NCBI GenBank assembly: GCA_028822945.1
Contig: JAPKCN010000027.1
Location: forward strand, 1 to 13,957
Reading direction: 5' to 3'
From: Porticoccaceae bacterium
GTDB taxonomy: Bacteria; Pseudomonadota; Gammaproteobacteria; Pseudomonadales; Porticoccaceae
Length of the DNA: 13,957 nucleotides
Shown: piece by piece, positions 1 to 7,070 of the stretch
Layout: each line of letters starts with the position of its first letter
Position numbering within the stretch: the stretch's first letter is position 1
Translations under genes and position numbers: made by a program
The notes under the pieces: model-generated
Seen by the model: the letters and a program-made list of their open reading frames with translations, nothing else
Database searches by the model: none
What the model was told of the DNA's origin: nothing

Positions 1-468
1 CTCTACGGGGCGACCTCAGGCGAAGCATACTTCCGGGGCATAGCAGCCGAGCGATTCTGCGTTCGCAATAGCGGTGCAAATGCGGTTGTAGAGGGTATTG
101 GCGACCATGGTTGTGAATATATGACCGGTGGGCGCGTCGTTATATTGGGTTCGACCGGGCGCAACTTTGGTGCTGGAATGAGTGGCGGAATTGCTTATGT
201 CTGGGATAAACTGGGGTCCTTCCCGAAAATGTGTAACACCGGTACATTTAAACTCGAGACGCTGGAACAGCCCGACGACGTCGAGGAACTGAAGAAAATG
301 TTGAGAAATCATCTGCTGTATACCGGTTCTGCGGTCGCCGAGCACATCCTCACGCACTGGCAAACCGAGCAGCTACGTTTCGTCAAAGTGATGCCAATCG
401 ACTATAAACGTGTTTTGCAAGAAATGGCAGCCAGTGCTGCAAATAAGCTCGCCGCCAGTCAAGTATAG
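1..468 (+). CDS. gltB: Glutamate synthase large subunit, C-terminal fragment
   Basis: This is the last 155 codons of the large (alpha) subunit of NADPH-dependent glutamate synthase; the 5' part lies outside the window. The reading frame is open from base 1 and ends in TAG at 466-468. The visible part is the glycine-rich C-terminal beta-helix domain, seen in the spaced glycines of GATSGEAYFRG, GGRVVILGSTGRNFG and AGMSGGIAYVWD. In this family the domain packs between the glutaminase and synthase domains. The catalytic cysteine, the FMN-binding region and the 3Fe-4S cluster are not in view. The whole enzyme converts glutamine plus 2-oxoglutarate to two glutamates in the cytoplasm. gltD begins 17 bases downstream on the same strand, which fits a gltBD operon. 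The ATG at 121 is internal and is not the gene start. Confidence 0.95.
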   Translation, partial: LYGATSGEAYFRGIAAERFCVRNSGANAVVEGIGDHGCEYMTGGRVVILGSTGRNFGAGMSGGIAYVWDKLGSFPKMCNTGTFKLETLEQPDDVEELKKMLRNHLLYTGSAVAEHILTHWQTEQLRFVKVMPIDYKRVLQEMAASAANKLAASQV

Positions 469-485
469 AGATTTAGGAAAAAAGT

Positions 486-1925
486 ATGGGAAAGCCAACT
501 GGTTTCAAAGAATTCGATCGCGCTGTGGAGCCCTATCGAGAGCCGTCGCTGCGGATTGGCGATTTTGAAGAAATCTATACAGAACACAATGAGCAGCATC
601 TAAAGACTCAGGGTGCCCGCTGCATGAATTGTGGTGTGCCATTTTGCCAGTCGGATCATGGCTGCCCAGTTTATAACCTGATTCCCGAATGGAACGATCT
701 CGTTTACAACGGTCGTTGGCGGGACGCCTTAGATCGATTGCAAAAGACCAATAACTTTCCCGAATTTACTGGGCGTGTGTGCCCAGCACCCTGCGAGGGC
801 GCCTGTGTTCTCGGTATTACCAGCCCGGCTGTAACCATCAAGAATCTGGAAAATGCAATTATCGACCGCGGTTTTGACGAGGGCTGGGTAGTTGCCAAAC
901 CACCTCAACGGCGCACCGGAATGCACGTGGCAGTTATCGGCTCTGGCCCGGCAGGTTTATCCGCTGCGGCCCAACTCAACCAAGCTGGACATCGCGTCAC
1001 CGTCTACGAACGCGACGACCGTATTGGCGGTCTTTTGATGTATGGCATTCCGAATATGAAGCTCGACAAAGGGATTGTCGACCGACGGGTGCAACTTCTA
1101 CGCGACGAGGGGATAGACTTTAAAACTGGTGTGAATGTCGGTAAAGATCTGGCTATCGAGTCGTTGATCGATAGTCATCATGCCGTGCTGCTAGCAACTG
1201 GCGCTACTAAGGCGCGAGATCTGCCAATTCCGGGCCGTGAGGGACCTGGTGTGCATTTCGCCATGGAATTTTTAACCTATAACACAAAGAGTTTTTTAGA
1301 TTCGGATCTGCAAGACGGTCACTACATATCGGCGAAAGACAAACACGTTATCGTTATTGGTGGCGGCGATACCGGCACTGACTGCATCGGTACATCGATG
1401 CGACACGGATGCAAATCACTGGTGAACTTTGAGTTATTCCCGCAGGCCCCAGTGGCGCGGAGTACTAATAACCCCTGGCCACTTTGGCCCAAAATACACC
1501 GTATCGACTATGGTCATGCCGAAGCAGAACAACGATTTGGTGCAGATCCGCGTAAATATTCAATCAGTAGTAAAGAAATCCTGCGTCATTCAGATGGTCG
1601 TTTAAAGGGCATCGCGACCATTGATGTGGACGCCAACCTAAAAGAAATCGCCGGCTCTGAAAAATTTTGGCAGGCCGATCTCATCTTCTTATCGATGGGT
1701 TTTTTGCAGCCAGAGCACTACATCAACGATAACTTAGGACTTAACATTGACGCTCGCGGCAACTTTGAGGCAGATAAAATTAACTTTCGAACCAGTGCTA
1801 CCAAGGTTTATGCGGCGGCTGATTGTCGCCGAGGTCAGGATTTGGTGGTGCGGGCAATCAACGAGGGCCGTGAAGTTGCTCGCGAGATCGACCGTGACTT
1901 AATGGGCTCCACCAACCTGCCCTAG
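486..1925 (+). CDS. gltD: Glutamate synthase [NADPH] small subunit
   Basis: GltD (479 aa; E. coli GltD is about 472) takes electrons from NADPH through FAD and passes them to the 4Fe-4S clusters of the GltBD complex. The N-terminal iron-sulfur region carries Cys46, Cys49, Cys54 and Cys60 (CMNCGVPFCQSDHGC) and Cys99, Cys103 and Cys107 (CPAPCEGAC). The FAD-binding Rossmann motif GSGPAGLSAA is at about 152-161. The NAD(P)H-binding motif GGGDTG is at about 292-297. The C-terminal FAD-contact segment reads AADCRRGQDLVVRAI. The start ATG is preceded by TTTAGGAAAAAAGT, a clear Shine-Dalgarno sequence. It follows gltB by 17 bases, so the two are very likely cotranscribed. All expected motifs are intact. 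Confidence 0.97.
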   Translation: MGKPTGFKEFDRAVEPYREPSLRIGDFEEIYTEHNEQHLKTQGARCMNCGVPFCQSDHGCPVYNLIPEWNDLVYNGRWRDALDRLQKTNNFPEFTGRVCPAPCEGACVLGITSPAVTIKNLENAIIDRGFDEGWVVAKPPQRRTGMHVAVIGSGPAGLSAAAQLNQAGHRVTVYERDDRIGGLLMYGIPNMKLDKGIVDRRVQLLRDEGIDFKTGVNVGKDLAIESLIDSHHAVLLATGATKARDLPIPGREGPGVHFAMEFLTYNTKSFLDSDLQDGHYISAKDKHVIVIGGGDTGTDCIGTSMRHGCKSLVNFELFPQAPVARSTNNPWPLWPKIHRIDYGHAEAEQRFGADPRKYSISSKEILRHSDGRLKGIATIDVDANLKEIAGSEKFWQADLIFLSMGFLQPEHYINDNLGLNIDARGNFEADKINFRTSATKVYAAADCRRGQDLVVRAINEGREVAREIDRDLMGSTNLP

Positions 1926-1929
1926 CCAG

Positions 1930-1973
1930 CGGTAACTGGATGTCCTCGCTATTGTGTTCGGTTACAGGGTAAC
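1930..1973. terminator. Possible weak hairpin between convergent gltD and yceH
   Basis: The 73-bp gap between the convergent stop codons holds GTTAC AGG GTAAC (1961-1973), a perfect 5-bp stem with a 3-base loop. A further GTAAC at 1932-1936 could pair alternatively with the GTTAC. No T-run follows on either strand, so it is only a candidate bidirectional terminator, judged mostly by position. Confidence 0.25.
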
Positions 1974-1998
1974 TCGACTATAATCAAGTCCAAGGTAT

Positions 1999-2679
1999 TC
2001 ACTGCGACGATATCAGGCGAGCGAGTTGCTCTTTTAAATTAGCTACCTCCGTTTCCAATCTGTCCAATCGCTTGACTTCCGATTGGGTACCTGCTGATCT
2101 TATATCCCTCGACTGTGCTGGCTCTGGCAGCTGATGCGGTTGATGTAACAGGCGCTGCGCATAACGTTTTTCGCGCTGACCCGACTGGGGTGGCAGTTGC
2201 CCGACCAGCGGCTCCTCGCGAGCCATAAGGGTTTCCAGCGCATCCAATACGCGGTCTTCGTGTTCGACCATCCGCTGAGTACGGGCGATGAGTTCGTGCA
2301 GCGTCTGAGGGCCACGCAAGAGCAACATAGACACTACAGCCTGCTCTGCTGGGCGCAATTTTAATTTCATCCTCGTGCGTTGTTGATAGCGGTGACTCCG
2401 CGCAGTGACCTCACTGGCCACCCAACCTTTATCCGTTAGTATCGACAACGCACGAGCCAATTGGGCAATCTCAATGTTCATTACTGGGCTGCGGTTAGTT
2501 TTTTGATTACACGCATTTAACAAGCTATTTTCGGTTAATGGATACTGTTCTGGAGTGGCTAATTGTTTCTCCATTAGACACCCCAACACGCGTGCCTGGA
2601 GGGGACTTAAATCAGATAGATAACATGTGGCCACAGGAGTTACTCCATTGTCATTGGTCGCTGGCTTGGTTGAATCCAT
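1999..2679 (-). CDS. yceH: YceH-family (DUF480/UPF0502) winged-helix protein
   Basis: This 226-residue protein belongs to the YceH/DUF480 family, widespread in Gammaproteobacteria. The family's hallmark N-terminal block is clear: ARVLGCLMEKQLATPEQYPL, followed by NACNQKTNRSPVMN. Family structures show two tandem winged-helix domains, but no biochemical role is established and a DNA-binding role is inference. The C-terminus ends in a short leucine-rich heptad-like stretch (RLDRLETEVANLKEQLARL) that looks like a coiled coil. The frame extends four codons further, to a TTG at 2691. I prefer the ATG at 2679 because GAAG lies 6 bases before it and nothing resembling a ribosome site precedes the TTG. 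A preceding segment of about 25 residues before the conserved block is longer than in E. coli YceH. The gene is convergent with gltD and divergent from the pseudogene region. Confidence 0.85.
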   Translation of the reverse strand: MDSTKPATNDNGVTPVATCYLSDLSPLQARVLGCLMEKQLATPEQYPLTENSLLNACNQKTNRSPVMNIEIAQLARALSILTDKGWVASEVTARSHRYQQRTRMKLKLRPAEQAVVSMLLLRGPQTLHELIARTQRMVEHEDRVLDALETLMAREEPLVGQLPPQSGQREKRYAQRLLHQPHQLPEPAQSRDIRSAGTQSEVKRLDRLETEVANLKEQLARLISSQ

Positions 2680-2881
2680 GGATTGCTTCAAATGATAGCT
2701 CTAATAGCCTCAAATAATACCATAATGTGCCTAATATAGCCTTGTGAACCATTGATGTGTTCGTGCTTACGGAGGCTGTAATTATACGATTTAATCTTAA
2801 AAAAATAGTCACTAGTAGAGTTTAAAATGAACAGGTTATTACCTAAATATGGCCAGCGTTACATCACTAGGTATAGACAAT

Positions 2882-3435
2882 GTCCATTCTTTTATGGTGA
2901 ATTTCTGGAAATTGATGATGCAAAAGGTTGCTCTTATAGTTGCCGCGGCAGTCATTGCTACTCTCAGATTATTGCTGCTCACCCTACCCACCATAGTGCA
3001 CCATGCCAGCTTACACCCCGACTATCGTGGTGCATCCACAGCGTGCCGAGCGGCCTTAACGCGCTTATCATAGCTACCAATCAAGCTGTTCTCAACGCCC
3101 CCGGTGGCAGCGATGGTGATGCCACTGGCGTTGCCCGCCTATAAAATGGGCATGCGCGCAATGCCAAGCCAAGTACCAATAATTCCGGATCAGTCTTTGG
3201 CTGCCCAAAAAGCCGCTTGGGCTTTCTTTTAAAATTATGAAAAACCTTTTTTATGCGTCGGTGCTGGCAACGATCCAGTCACTAATGGCTTTGAAAAAAA
3301 CTGGCTACAAAAAGTTCCAGGCACTGCCAATCAGCGGTACACAAATATTGGTGGCGGTCATTTTTACAGTGGACCAAAGCCGACAAACTCAGCGCCATAA
3401 TGATCGAGTTCATGCACAGTAATACTGCTAAATAA
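2882..3435 (+). pseudogene. Decayed haloalkane dehalogenase-like alpha/beta hydrolase
   Basis: No single frame here makes a recognisable protein, but stitching frames gives a good match to the haloalkane dehalogenase (DhmA/DhaA-like) family as I know it. From 3113, one frame reads AYKMGMRAMPSQVPIIPDQ and then AAQKAAWAFF. It hits TAA at 3230-3232, then continues in the same frame as NYEKPFLCVGAGNDPVTNGF, QKVPGTANQRYTNI and GGGHF. This matches the family's cap region, the 'KPFL...SDPVT' strand and the catalytic-histidine GxGHF block. After GGGHF, dropping one base in the T-run at 3361-3365 restores an ending LQWTKADKLSAIMIEFMHS to a stop at 3433-3435. An earlier in-frame TAG lies at 3071-3073. 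Upstream, QKVALIV (to 2941) shifts frame to RGSHCYSQIIAAHP, where the nucleophile motif QDWGG should be, and its aspartate is gone. The first 120 or so residues are absent. The part before about 3074 is much less certain than the rest. Confidence 0.72.
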
Positions 3436-3449
3436 AAACTTTTATGGGC

Positions 3450-3629
3450 CTAAAAAAACCATATCGCATAACAGCTATCGGCTACTGAAAACTGCAACAT
3501 GCGGCGCAATGATCGCACAGATCTACGCGATTGAAACAAACACATGAGTACCCAACTAGGAAGCCAAAACACAGTCACGAACACTGCAGTCAGATGCTCG
3601 AATTTAAACCTAGCTTTTAATCTCATCAT
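3450..3629 (-). CDS. Doubtful small hypothetical membrane protein
   Basis: This open frame gives 59 residues from an ATG at 3629; an upstream TTG at 3644 would add five. The residues around TAVFVTVFWLPSWVLMCLF are hydrophobic and could form one transmembrane helix, flanked by basic residues (SRRSVRSLRR). It lies 68 bases downstream of oxyR on the same strand. The ribosome site is weak (only GAG about 8 bases before the ATG). I do not recognise the protein, and the surrounding kilobase is otherwise decayed, so a chance ORF is at least as likely. Confidence 0.2.
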   Translation of the reverse strand: MMRLKARFKFEHLTAVFVTVFWLPSWVLMCLFQSRRSVRSLRRMLQFSVADSCYAIWFF

Positions 3630-3697
3630 TGAGTAGCTCGGCAATCTACCATTCGGTTTTTAATACTGTATAAATCTAAAGTTAAAGCTGTGGTCCC

Positions 3698-4600
3698 CTA
3701 TACTGTAAGCGACTCGTGCAGGGCATTTGCAAAAATCTCGGCTAGATACTCTACGTTCTTAATGCCTGAATAGTTTGGCCGCGCAATAATAGCAATTTCT
3801 CGGTGTGGGCTGGGTTGATTAAGGTGCGCCTTAGCAAGCAGTGGGGTAGAACTCAGCAACTGCCCCAAAGCCATATGGGGCACGAGGGTCGAGCCCATAT
3901 TACCGGCCACCAACTGCACCAAAGTGCTTAAGCTTGAGACTTTCATATTATATTGTGGCGTGCCGGCGAATTTACAAGCTGCTAGCGCATGATCCTTAAG
4001 ACAGTGGCCATCCTCGAGCAGTAATAACTCTGATTGTTCTAACTCACTGGCATCGATCTCTTGCCGTTCAGCACTCATATTGTCTTTGTGAGTAATGTAA
4101 TAAAAATCTTCTTGCCAAAATTTAACCGATATCAGACCGTCTAACTCCATCGGCAAAGCTAGAATCGCCATTTCTATATCGCCTTGTTGAACTTTTTCTT
4201 TGAGATTATTTGACTGATCTTCGGTAATTTTCAAACGCAAATTGGGGTAACTTTTCTTTAAAATTGGCAACACTATTGGCAGCAAGTAAGGGCTTATAGT
4301 GGGAATGATGCCGAGCGATATAGGCACACTCAGCGGTGCGGCTTGAACCTGTCCCAGCATCACAAAATCGTCCACATGCAGTTTTATTTCTTTAGCTTTT
4401 TCTAGCACTGTTCGCCCAAGTTGGGTAATAATCACTTTTTTATTATCGCGCTCGAAAATCTTGACTCCAAGTTGCGCCTCCAAATCGGCAATTGCCATAC
4501 TCAGTGTCGATGGCGAAATAAAACAGGCGTCCGCAGCATTCTTGAAGTGTAGTGTTTTAGCCACAGCTAGAGCGTAGTTAATTTGTTTGAGGGTAACCAT
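3698..4600 (-). CDS. oxyR: Hydrogen peroxide-sensing LysR-type regulator OxyR
   Basis: OxyR is a cytoplasmic LysR-type regulator that turns on peroxide-defence genes when two cysteines form a disulfide. The protein has 300 residues, close to the usual 305. The N-terminal winged helix-turn-helix spans about residues 3-62 (for example HFKNAADACFISPSTLSMAI). The substrate-binding-like regulatory domain begins near residue 90 with LGIIPTISPYLLPIVLPIL, a typical OxyR block. The redox signature is complete: LLLLEDGHCLKDHALAACKF places Cys200 and Cys209, equivalent to E. coli Cys199 and Cys208. This distinguishes it from other LysR regulators. It is transcribed away from katG across a 187-bp intergenic region with OxyR-like repeats 16 bases upstream of its start, a position suited to autorepression. 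Confidence 0.93.
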   Translation of the reverse strand: MVTLKQINYALAVAKTLHFKNAADACFISPSTLSMAIADLEAQLGVKIFERDNKKVIITQLGRTVLEKAKEIKLHVDDFVMLGQVQAAPLSVPISLGIIPTISPYLLPIVLPILKKSYPNLRLKITEDQSNNLKEKVQQGDIEMAILALPMELDGLISVKFWQEDFYYITHKDNMSAERQEIDASELEQSELLLLEDGHCLKDHALAACKFAGTPQYNMKVSSLSTLVQLVAGNMGSTLVPHMALGQLLSSTPLLAKAHLNQPSPHREIAIIARPNYSGIKNVEYLAEIFANALHESLTV

Positions 4601-4615
4601 AAAGAAGCTCTTAGT

Positions 4616-4653
4616 GTTCAGAAAAAATGAACGTAATGTTCTTAAATATGAAA
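4616..4653. promoter_or_regulatory. Putative OxyR tetramer operator between oxyR and katG
   Basis: Two inverted repeats lie in tandem. The first is GTTCA-N7-TGAAC (4616-4632, perfect 5-bp arms). The second is a weaker TTC-N8-GAA (4639-4652). Their centres are about 21.5 bp apart. The known E. coli OxyR site has four half-sites arranged as 4-N7-4, N7, 4-N7-4 with centres 22 bp apart. Here the spacing agrees but the half-site bases differ (TTCA/TGAA rather than ATAG/CTAT). The position just upstream of a possible katG -35 and next to the oxyR start fits activation of katG and autoregulation of oxyR. Binding by OxyR is an inference. Confidence 0.55.
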
Positions 4654-4682
4654 TTTAATAGTACATGAGTAAGCGGTACAAT
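4654..4682 (+). promoter_or_regulatory. Candidate katG promoter
   Basis: A -10-like TACAAT (4677-4682) matches TATAAT at five of six positions. Seventeen bases upstream is TTTAAT (4654-4659), a poor -35. A weak -35 directly abutting the putative OxyR site is what an activator-dependent promoter would look like. The start would fall near 4690, leaving a 5' leader of about 100 bases. Confidence 0.4.
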
Positions 4683-4719
4683 AGAACGAGTTCGAGAAAA
4701 ATTTATTATAAAAATGTGT

Positions 4720-4738
4720 CCCTGGTAATCATCCAGGG
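4720..4738 (+). promoter_or_regulatory. Inverted repeat in the katG leader
   Basis: CCCTGG-TAATCAT-CCAGGG is a perfect 6-bp inverted repeat with a 7-base spacer, ending 49 bases before the katG ATG. It could be an operator or an mRNA hairpin in the leader. It has no T-run and does not occlude the AGGAG ribosome site at 4774-4778. Function unknown. Confidence 0.35.
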
Positions 4739-4787
4739 TGACAAACATTTAGGTTTTAAAAATTATTTTTTACAGGAGTTAACTCAT

Positions 4788-6920
4788 ATGTCCACTGAAA
4801 ATGAAGGCAAGTGCCCAGTATTACACGGCGCAATGACCACCAACAGTGCCTCTGGCACATCTCATAAAGACTGGTGGCCGAATCAGCTGAATTTAAATAT
4901 TCTGCACCAGCACGATAACAAAACTAATCCAATGGGAGCCGACTTTGACTATCGCGAGGAGTTCAAAAAGCTCGATTATGCGGCACTCAAAAAAGATTTA
5001 AACGATTTAATGACTGATTCGCAAGATTGGTGGCCAGCCGACTACGGGCACTACGGCGCCTTTTTTATTCGCATGACCTGGCATGCGGCGGGTACTTATC
5101 GAACTACCGATGGCCGCGGCGGCGGCGGAACCGGCGCGCAGCGTTTTGCGCCGTTAAATAGTTGGCCTGACAATGGCAATTTAGACAAGGCCCGGCGTCT
5201 TTTGTGGCCAGTCAAACAGAAATATGGCGAGCAAATTAGCTGGGCAGATCTGCTGATTCTAGCGGGTAATGTCGCCATTGAATCAATGGGTGGCAAAACC
5301 TTTGGCTTTAGTGGTGGTCGACCAGATATCTGGGGGCCAGAGGAAGATATCCACTGGGGAATGGAAACCGAGTGGTTGGCTAACAATCGCTATCAGGGCG
5401 AGCGAGAGTTAGACAATCCCTTGGGCGCAGTTCAAATGGGATTGATTTATGTCAACCCCCAAGGACCAGATGGCAACCCCGACCCACGCGCAAGTGCGCA
5501 CGATATCAGAGAGACCTTTGCGCGAATGGCCATGAACGACGAGGAAACCGTCGCACTGGTCGCCGGTGGCCATACATTTGGTAAAGGTCATGGCGCAGGC
5601 CCCGAAGACGCGGTCAAATCAGAGCCCGAGGGCGCGCCGCTCGAGCAGATGGGCCTAGGTTGGCGCAACACGCATGGCTCCGGTCAAGGTAGTGATTCAA
5701 CCACCAGTGGTTTTGAGGGTGCCTGGACGAGCAATCCAACCCAGTGGGATAACGGCTATTTTGACCTACTATTTGGATACGAGTGGAAGATGGTAGAAAC
5801 ACCTGCCGGCGCAACTGTCTGGCACGCTATCGACCAAAAAGAGGAGGATCTTGCGCCCGATGCAGAGGATTCCGAAAAGCGCGTGCCAACGATGATGACA
5901 ACAGCTGATTTAGCACTTCGCGAAGATCCGGCCTACCGCAAAATTTCTAAGCGTTTTCATGAAAATCCAGATCAACTGGCAGATGCCTTCGCCCGAGCTT
6001 GGTTCAAGCTGTTGCACCGCGACATGGGTCCAAAAACACGCTACATGGGGCCCGAGGTGCCATCCGAAGACCTGATATGGCAGGATCCTGTACCGTCAGG
6101 CCGAGTTAAGTACGACGTCAATTATGTCAAATCGAAAATTTTGGCCAGTGGATTGAGTGTTCGCGAAATGGTCGAAACTGCCTGGGCTAGTGCCTCGACC
6201 TACCGAGGCTCTGACATGCGCGGAGGCGCCAACGGCGCACGTATTCGTCTCGAACCACAAAGAAACTGGACGGTTAACAAACCCGACGAACTTGCCAAAA
6301 TATTAGCTGTTTATGAGAATATCGCCAAAGAGACTGGCACATCGATCGCCGATGTCATTGTGCTCGCCGGAAATGTTGGTATCGAGACAGCGTCGGGTAT
6401 TGAGGTGCCCTTCACACCCGGTCGCGGCGATGCTAGTCAGGAACAGACAGACGTCGAATCGTTTGCTCCACTTGAACCAGTATCAGACGCCTTCCGGAAC
6501 TACCATAGGGCAGATCTAAAAACCTCGCCAGAAGATATGTTGCTCGACAAGGCGCAATTATTGGGGCTGACGGCACCAGAGATGACTGTGCTACTCGGCG
6601 GCATGCGCTCTCTAGGTATTAGCTCCAGTGGCTACGGGGTTTTTACCGACGACCCCAACAAACTTAGCAACGACTACTTCAATACATTGCTCGACATGTC
6701 TGTGGCTTGGAAGCCAAATGGTACTGGGAATTCGTTTGAGGCGATCCACCGCGTATCAGGCGAAAAAGTCAGATCTGCTACTCGCGCCGACTTGGTCTTT
6801 GGCTCAAATTCACAACTCCGGGCACTCACTGAGGTGTACGCTTCAAACGGAGCGGAACAAAAGATGCTTCGCGACTTTGGCAGTGCTTGGAACAAGGTGA
6901 TGACGGCAGATTTGTTTTAA
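4788..6920 (+). CDS. katG: Catalase-peroxidase KatG
   Basis: KatG is a heme enzyme that breaks down hydrogen peroxide by catalase and peroxidase reactions. The frame is open from 4665, but the start is set at ATG 4788: AGGAG (4774-4778) sits 9 bases before it, and the protein then begins MSTENEGKCPVLHGAMTT like other KatGs. Length is 710 aa (family about 720-740). In the N-terminal heme domain the distal residues Arg95, Trp98 and His99 are in RMTWHAAGTYR. Tyr221 (GLIYVNPQGPDG) and Met247 (FARMAMND) complete the Met-Tyr-Trp crosslink with Trp98 that the catalase activity needs. The proximal heme ligand is His262 (AGGHTFGKGHGAG). The duplicated C-terminal domain, which binds no heme in this family, begins near residue 435. 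No signal peptide is seen, so it is cytoplasmic. Its divergent neighbour oxyR and the repeats between them point to peroxide induction. Confidence 0.97.
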   Translation: MSTENEGKCPVLHGAMTTNSASGTSHKDWWPNQLNLNILHQHDNKTNPMGADFDYREEFKKLDYAALKKDLNDLMTDSQDWWPADYGHYGAFFIRMTWHAAGTYRTTDGRGGGGTGAQRFAPLNSWPDNGNLDKARRLLWPVKQKYGEQISWADLLILAGNVAIESMGGKTFGFSGGRPDIWGPEEDIHWGMETEWLANNRYQGERELDNPLGAVQMGLIYVNPQGPDGNPDPRASAHDIRETFARMAMNDEETVALVAGGHTFGKGHGAGPEDAVKSEPEGAPLEQMGLGWRNTHGSGQGSDSTTSGFEGAWTSNPTQWDNGYFDLLFGYEWKMVETPAGATVWHAIDQKEEDLAPDAEDSEKRVPTMMTTADLALREDPAYRKISKRFHENPDQLADAFARAWFKLLHRDMGPKTRYMGPEVPSEDLIWQDPVPSGRVKYDVNYVKSKILASGLSVREMVETAWASASTYRGSDMRGGANGARIRLEPQRNWTVNKPDELAKILAVYENIAKETGTSIADVIVLAGNVGIETASGIEVPFTPGRGDASQEQTDVESFAPLEPVSDAFRNYHRADLKTSPEDMLLDKAQLLGLTAPEMTVLLGGMRSLGISSSGYGVFTDDPNKLSNDYFNTLLDMSVAWKPNGTGNSFEAIHRVSGEKVRSATRADLVFGSNSQLRALTEVYASNGAEQKMLRDFGSAWNKVMTADLF

Positions 6921-6959
6921 AACTGAATAGGTGATACTAGGTTCTAGAAAGGGACAATA

Positions 6960-7002
6960 CCGAGTCTACAAGGTGCGCTTAAACGCCACTTTGTCGACTC
7001 GG
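6960..7002. terminator. Long imperfect hairpin after katG, possibly a bidirectional terminator
   Basis: CCGAGTC (6960-6966) pairs perfectly with GACTCGG (6996-7002). Inside this, ACAA pairs with TTGT and GTG with CAC, with single mismatches and a bulge, leaving a loop around TTAAAC. It starts 39 bases after the katG stop and lies before the end of the convergent 95-residue gene, so it could stop transcription from both sides. Neither flank has a strong T-run, which weakens the call. Confidence 0.45.
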
Positions 7003-7017
7003 TTGTTGCAACTGATG

Positions 7018-7070
7018 TTAAGACCGTCCCGTCCACTCAGGCGGACCCCCTATTTTCGAGTGCGTCTTAA
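7018..7070. repeat. Inverted repeat TTAAGAC...GTCTTAA overlapping a gene end
   Basis: TTAAGAC (7018-7024) and GTCTTAA (7064-7070) are perfect 7-bp arms, with an inner GTCC/GGAC pair (7031-7034 and 7043-7046). It overlaps the last codons of the 95-residue minus-strand gene (stop at 7050-7052). It may be part of that gene's transcription end, or chance. Confidence 0.25.

Noticed and set aside
2680..2691. TTG start for yceH four codons upstream.
   Set aside because: There is no ribosome site before it, while the ATG at 2679 has GAAG at suitable spacing.
2827..3144. A 105-codon open frame on the plus strand as an intact gene.
   Set aside because: As a whole it resembles no family. Only a short stretch (QIIAAHP) fits the pseudogene, and the better homology downstream lies in another frame.
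3209..3230. Hairpin AAAGCC-GCTTG-GGCTTT followed by CTTTT, resembling an intrinsic terminator.
   Set aside because: It falls inside the stretch that reads as AAQKAAWAFF of the dehalogenase-like pseudogene, with homology continuing past it, so it is probably coincidental coding sequence.
3237..3422. A 61-codon open frame starting MKNLFYAS as a small protein.
   Set aside because: The same bases in a different frame give the KPFL...GGGHF block of the hydrolase, so this frame is a shadow.
4665..4787. N-terminal extension of katG by 41 codons to the ATG at 4665.
   Set aside because: The extension overlaps the predicted promoter and the inverted repeat and has no ribosome site. ATG 4788 has AGGAG and gives the normal KatG N-terminus.
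5096..5386. Minus-strand 96-codon frame inside katG (and similar frames within gltD, oppA and the permeases).
   Set aside because: They are antisense shadows of strongly conserved genes with no start signals of their own.
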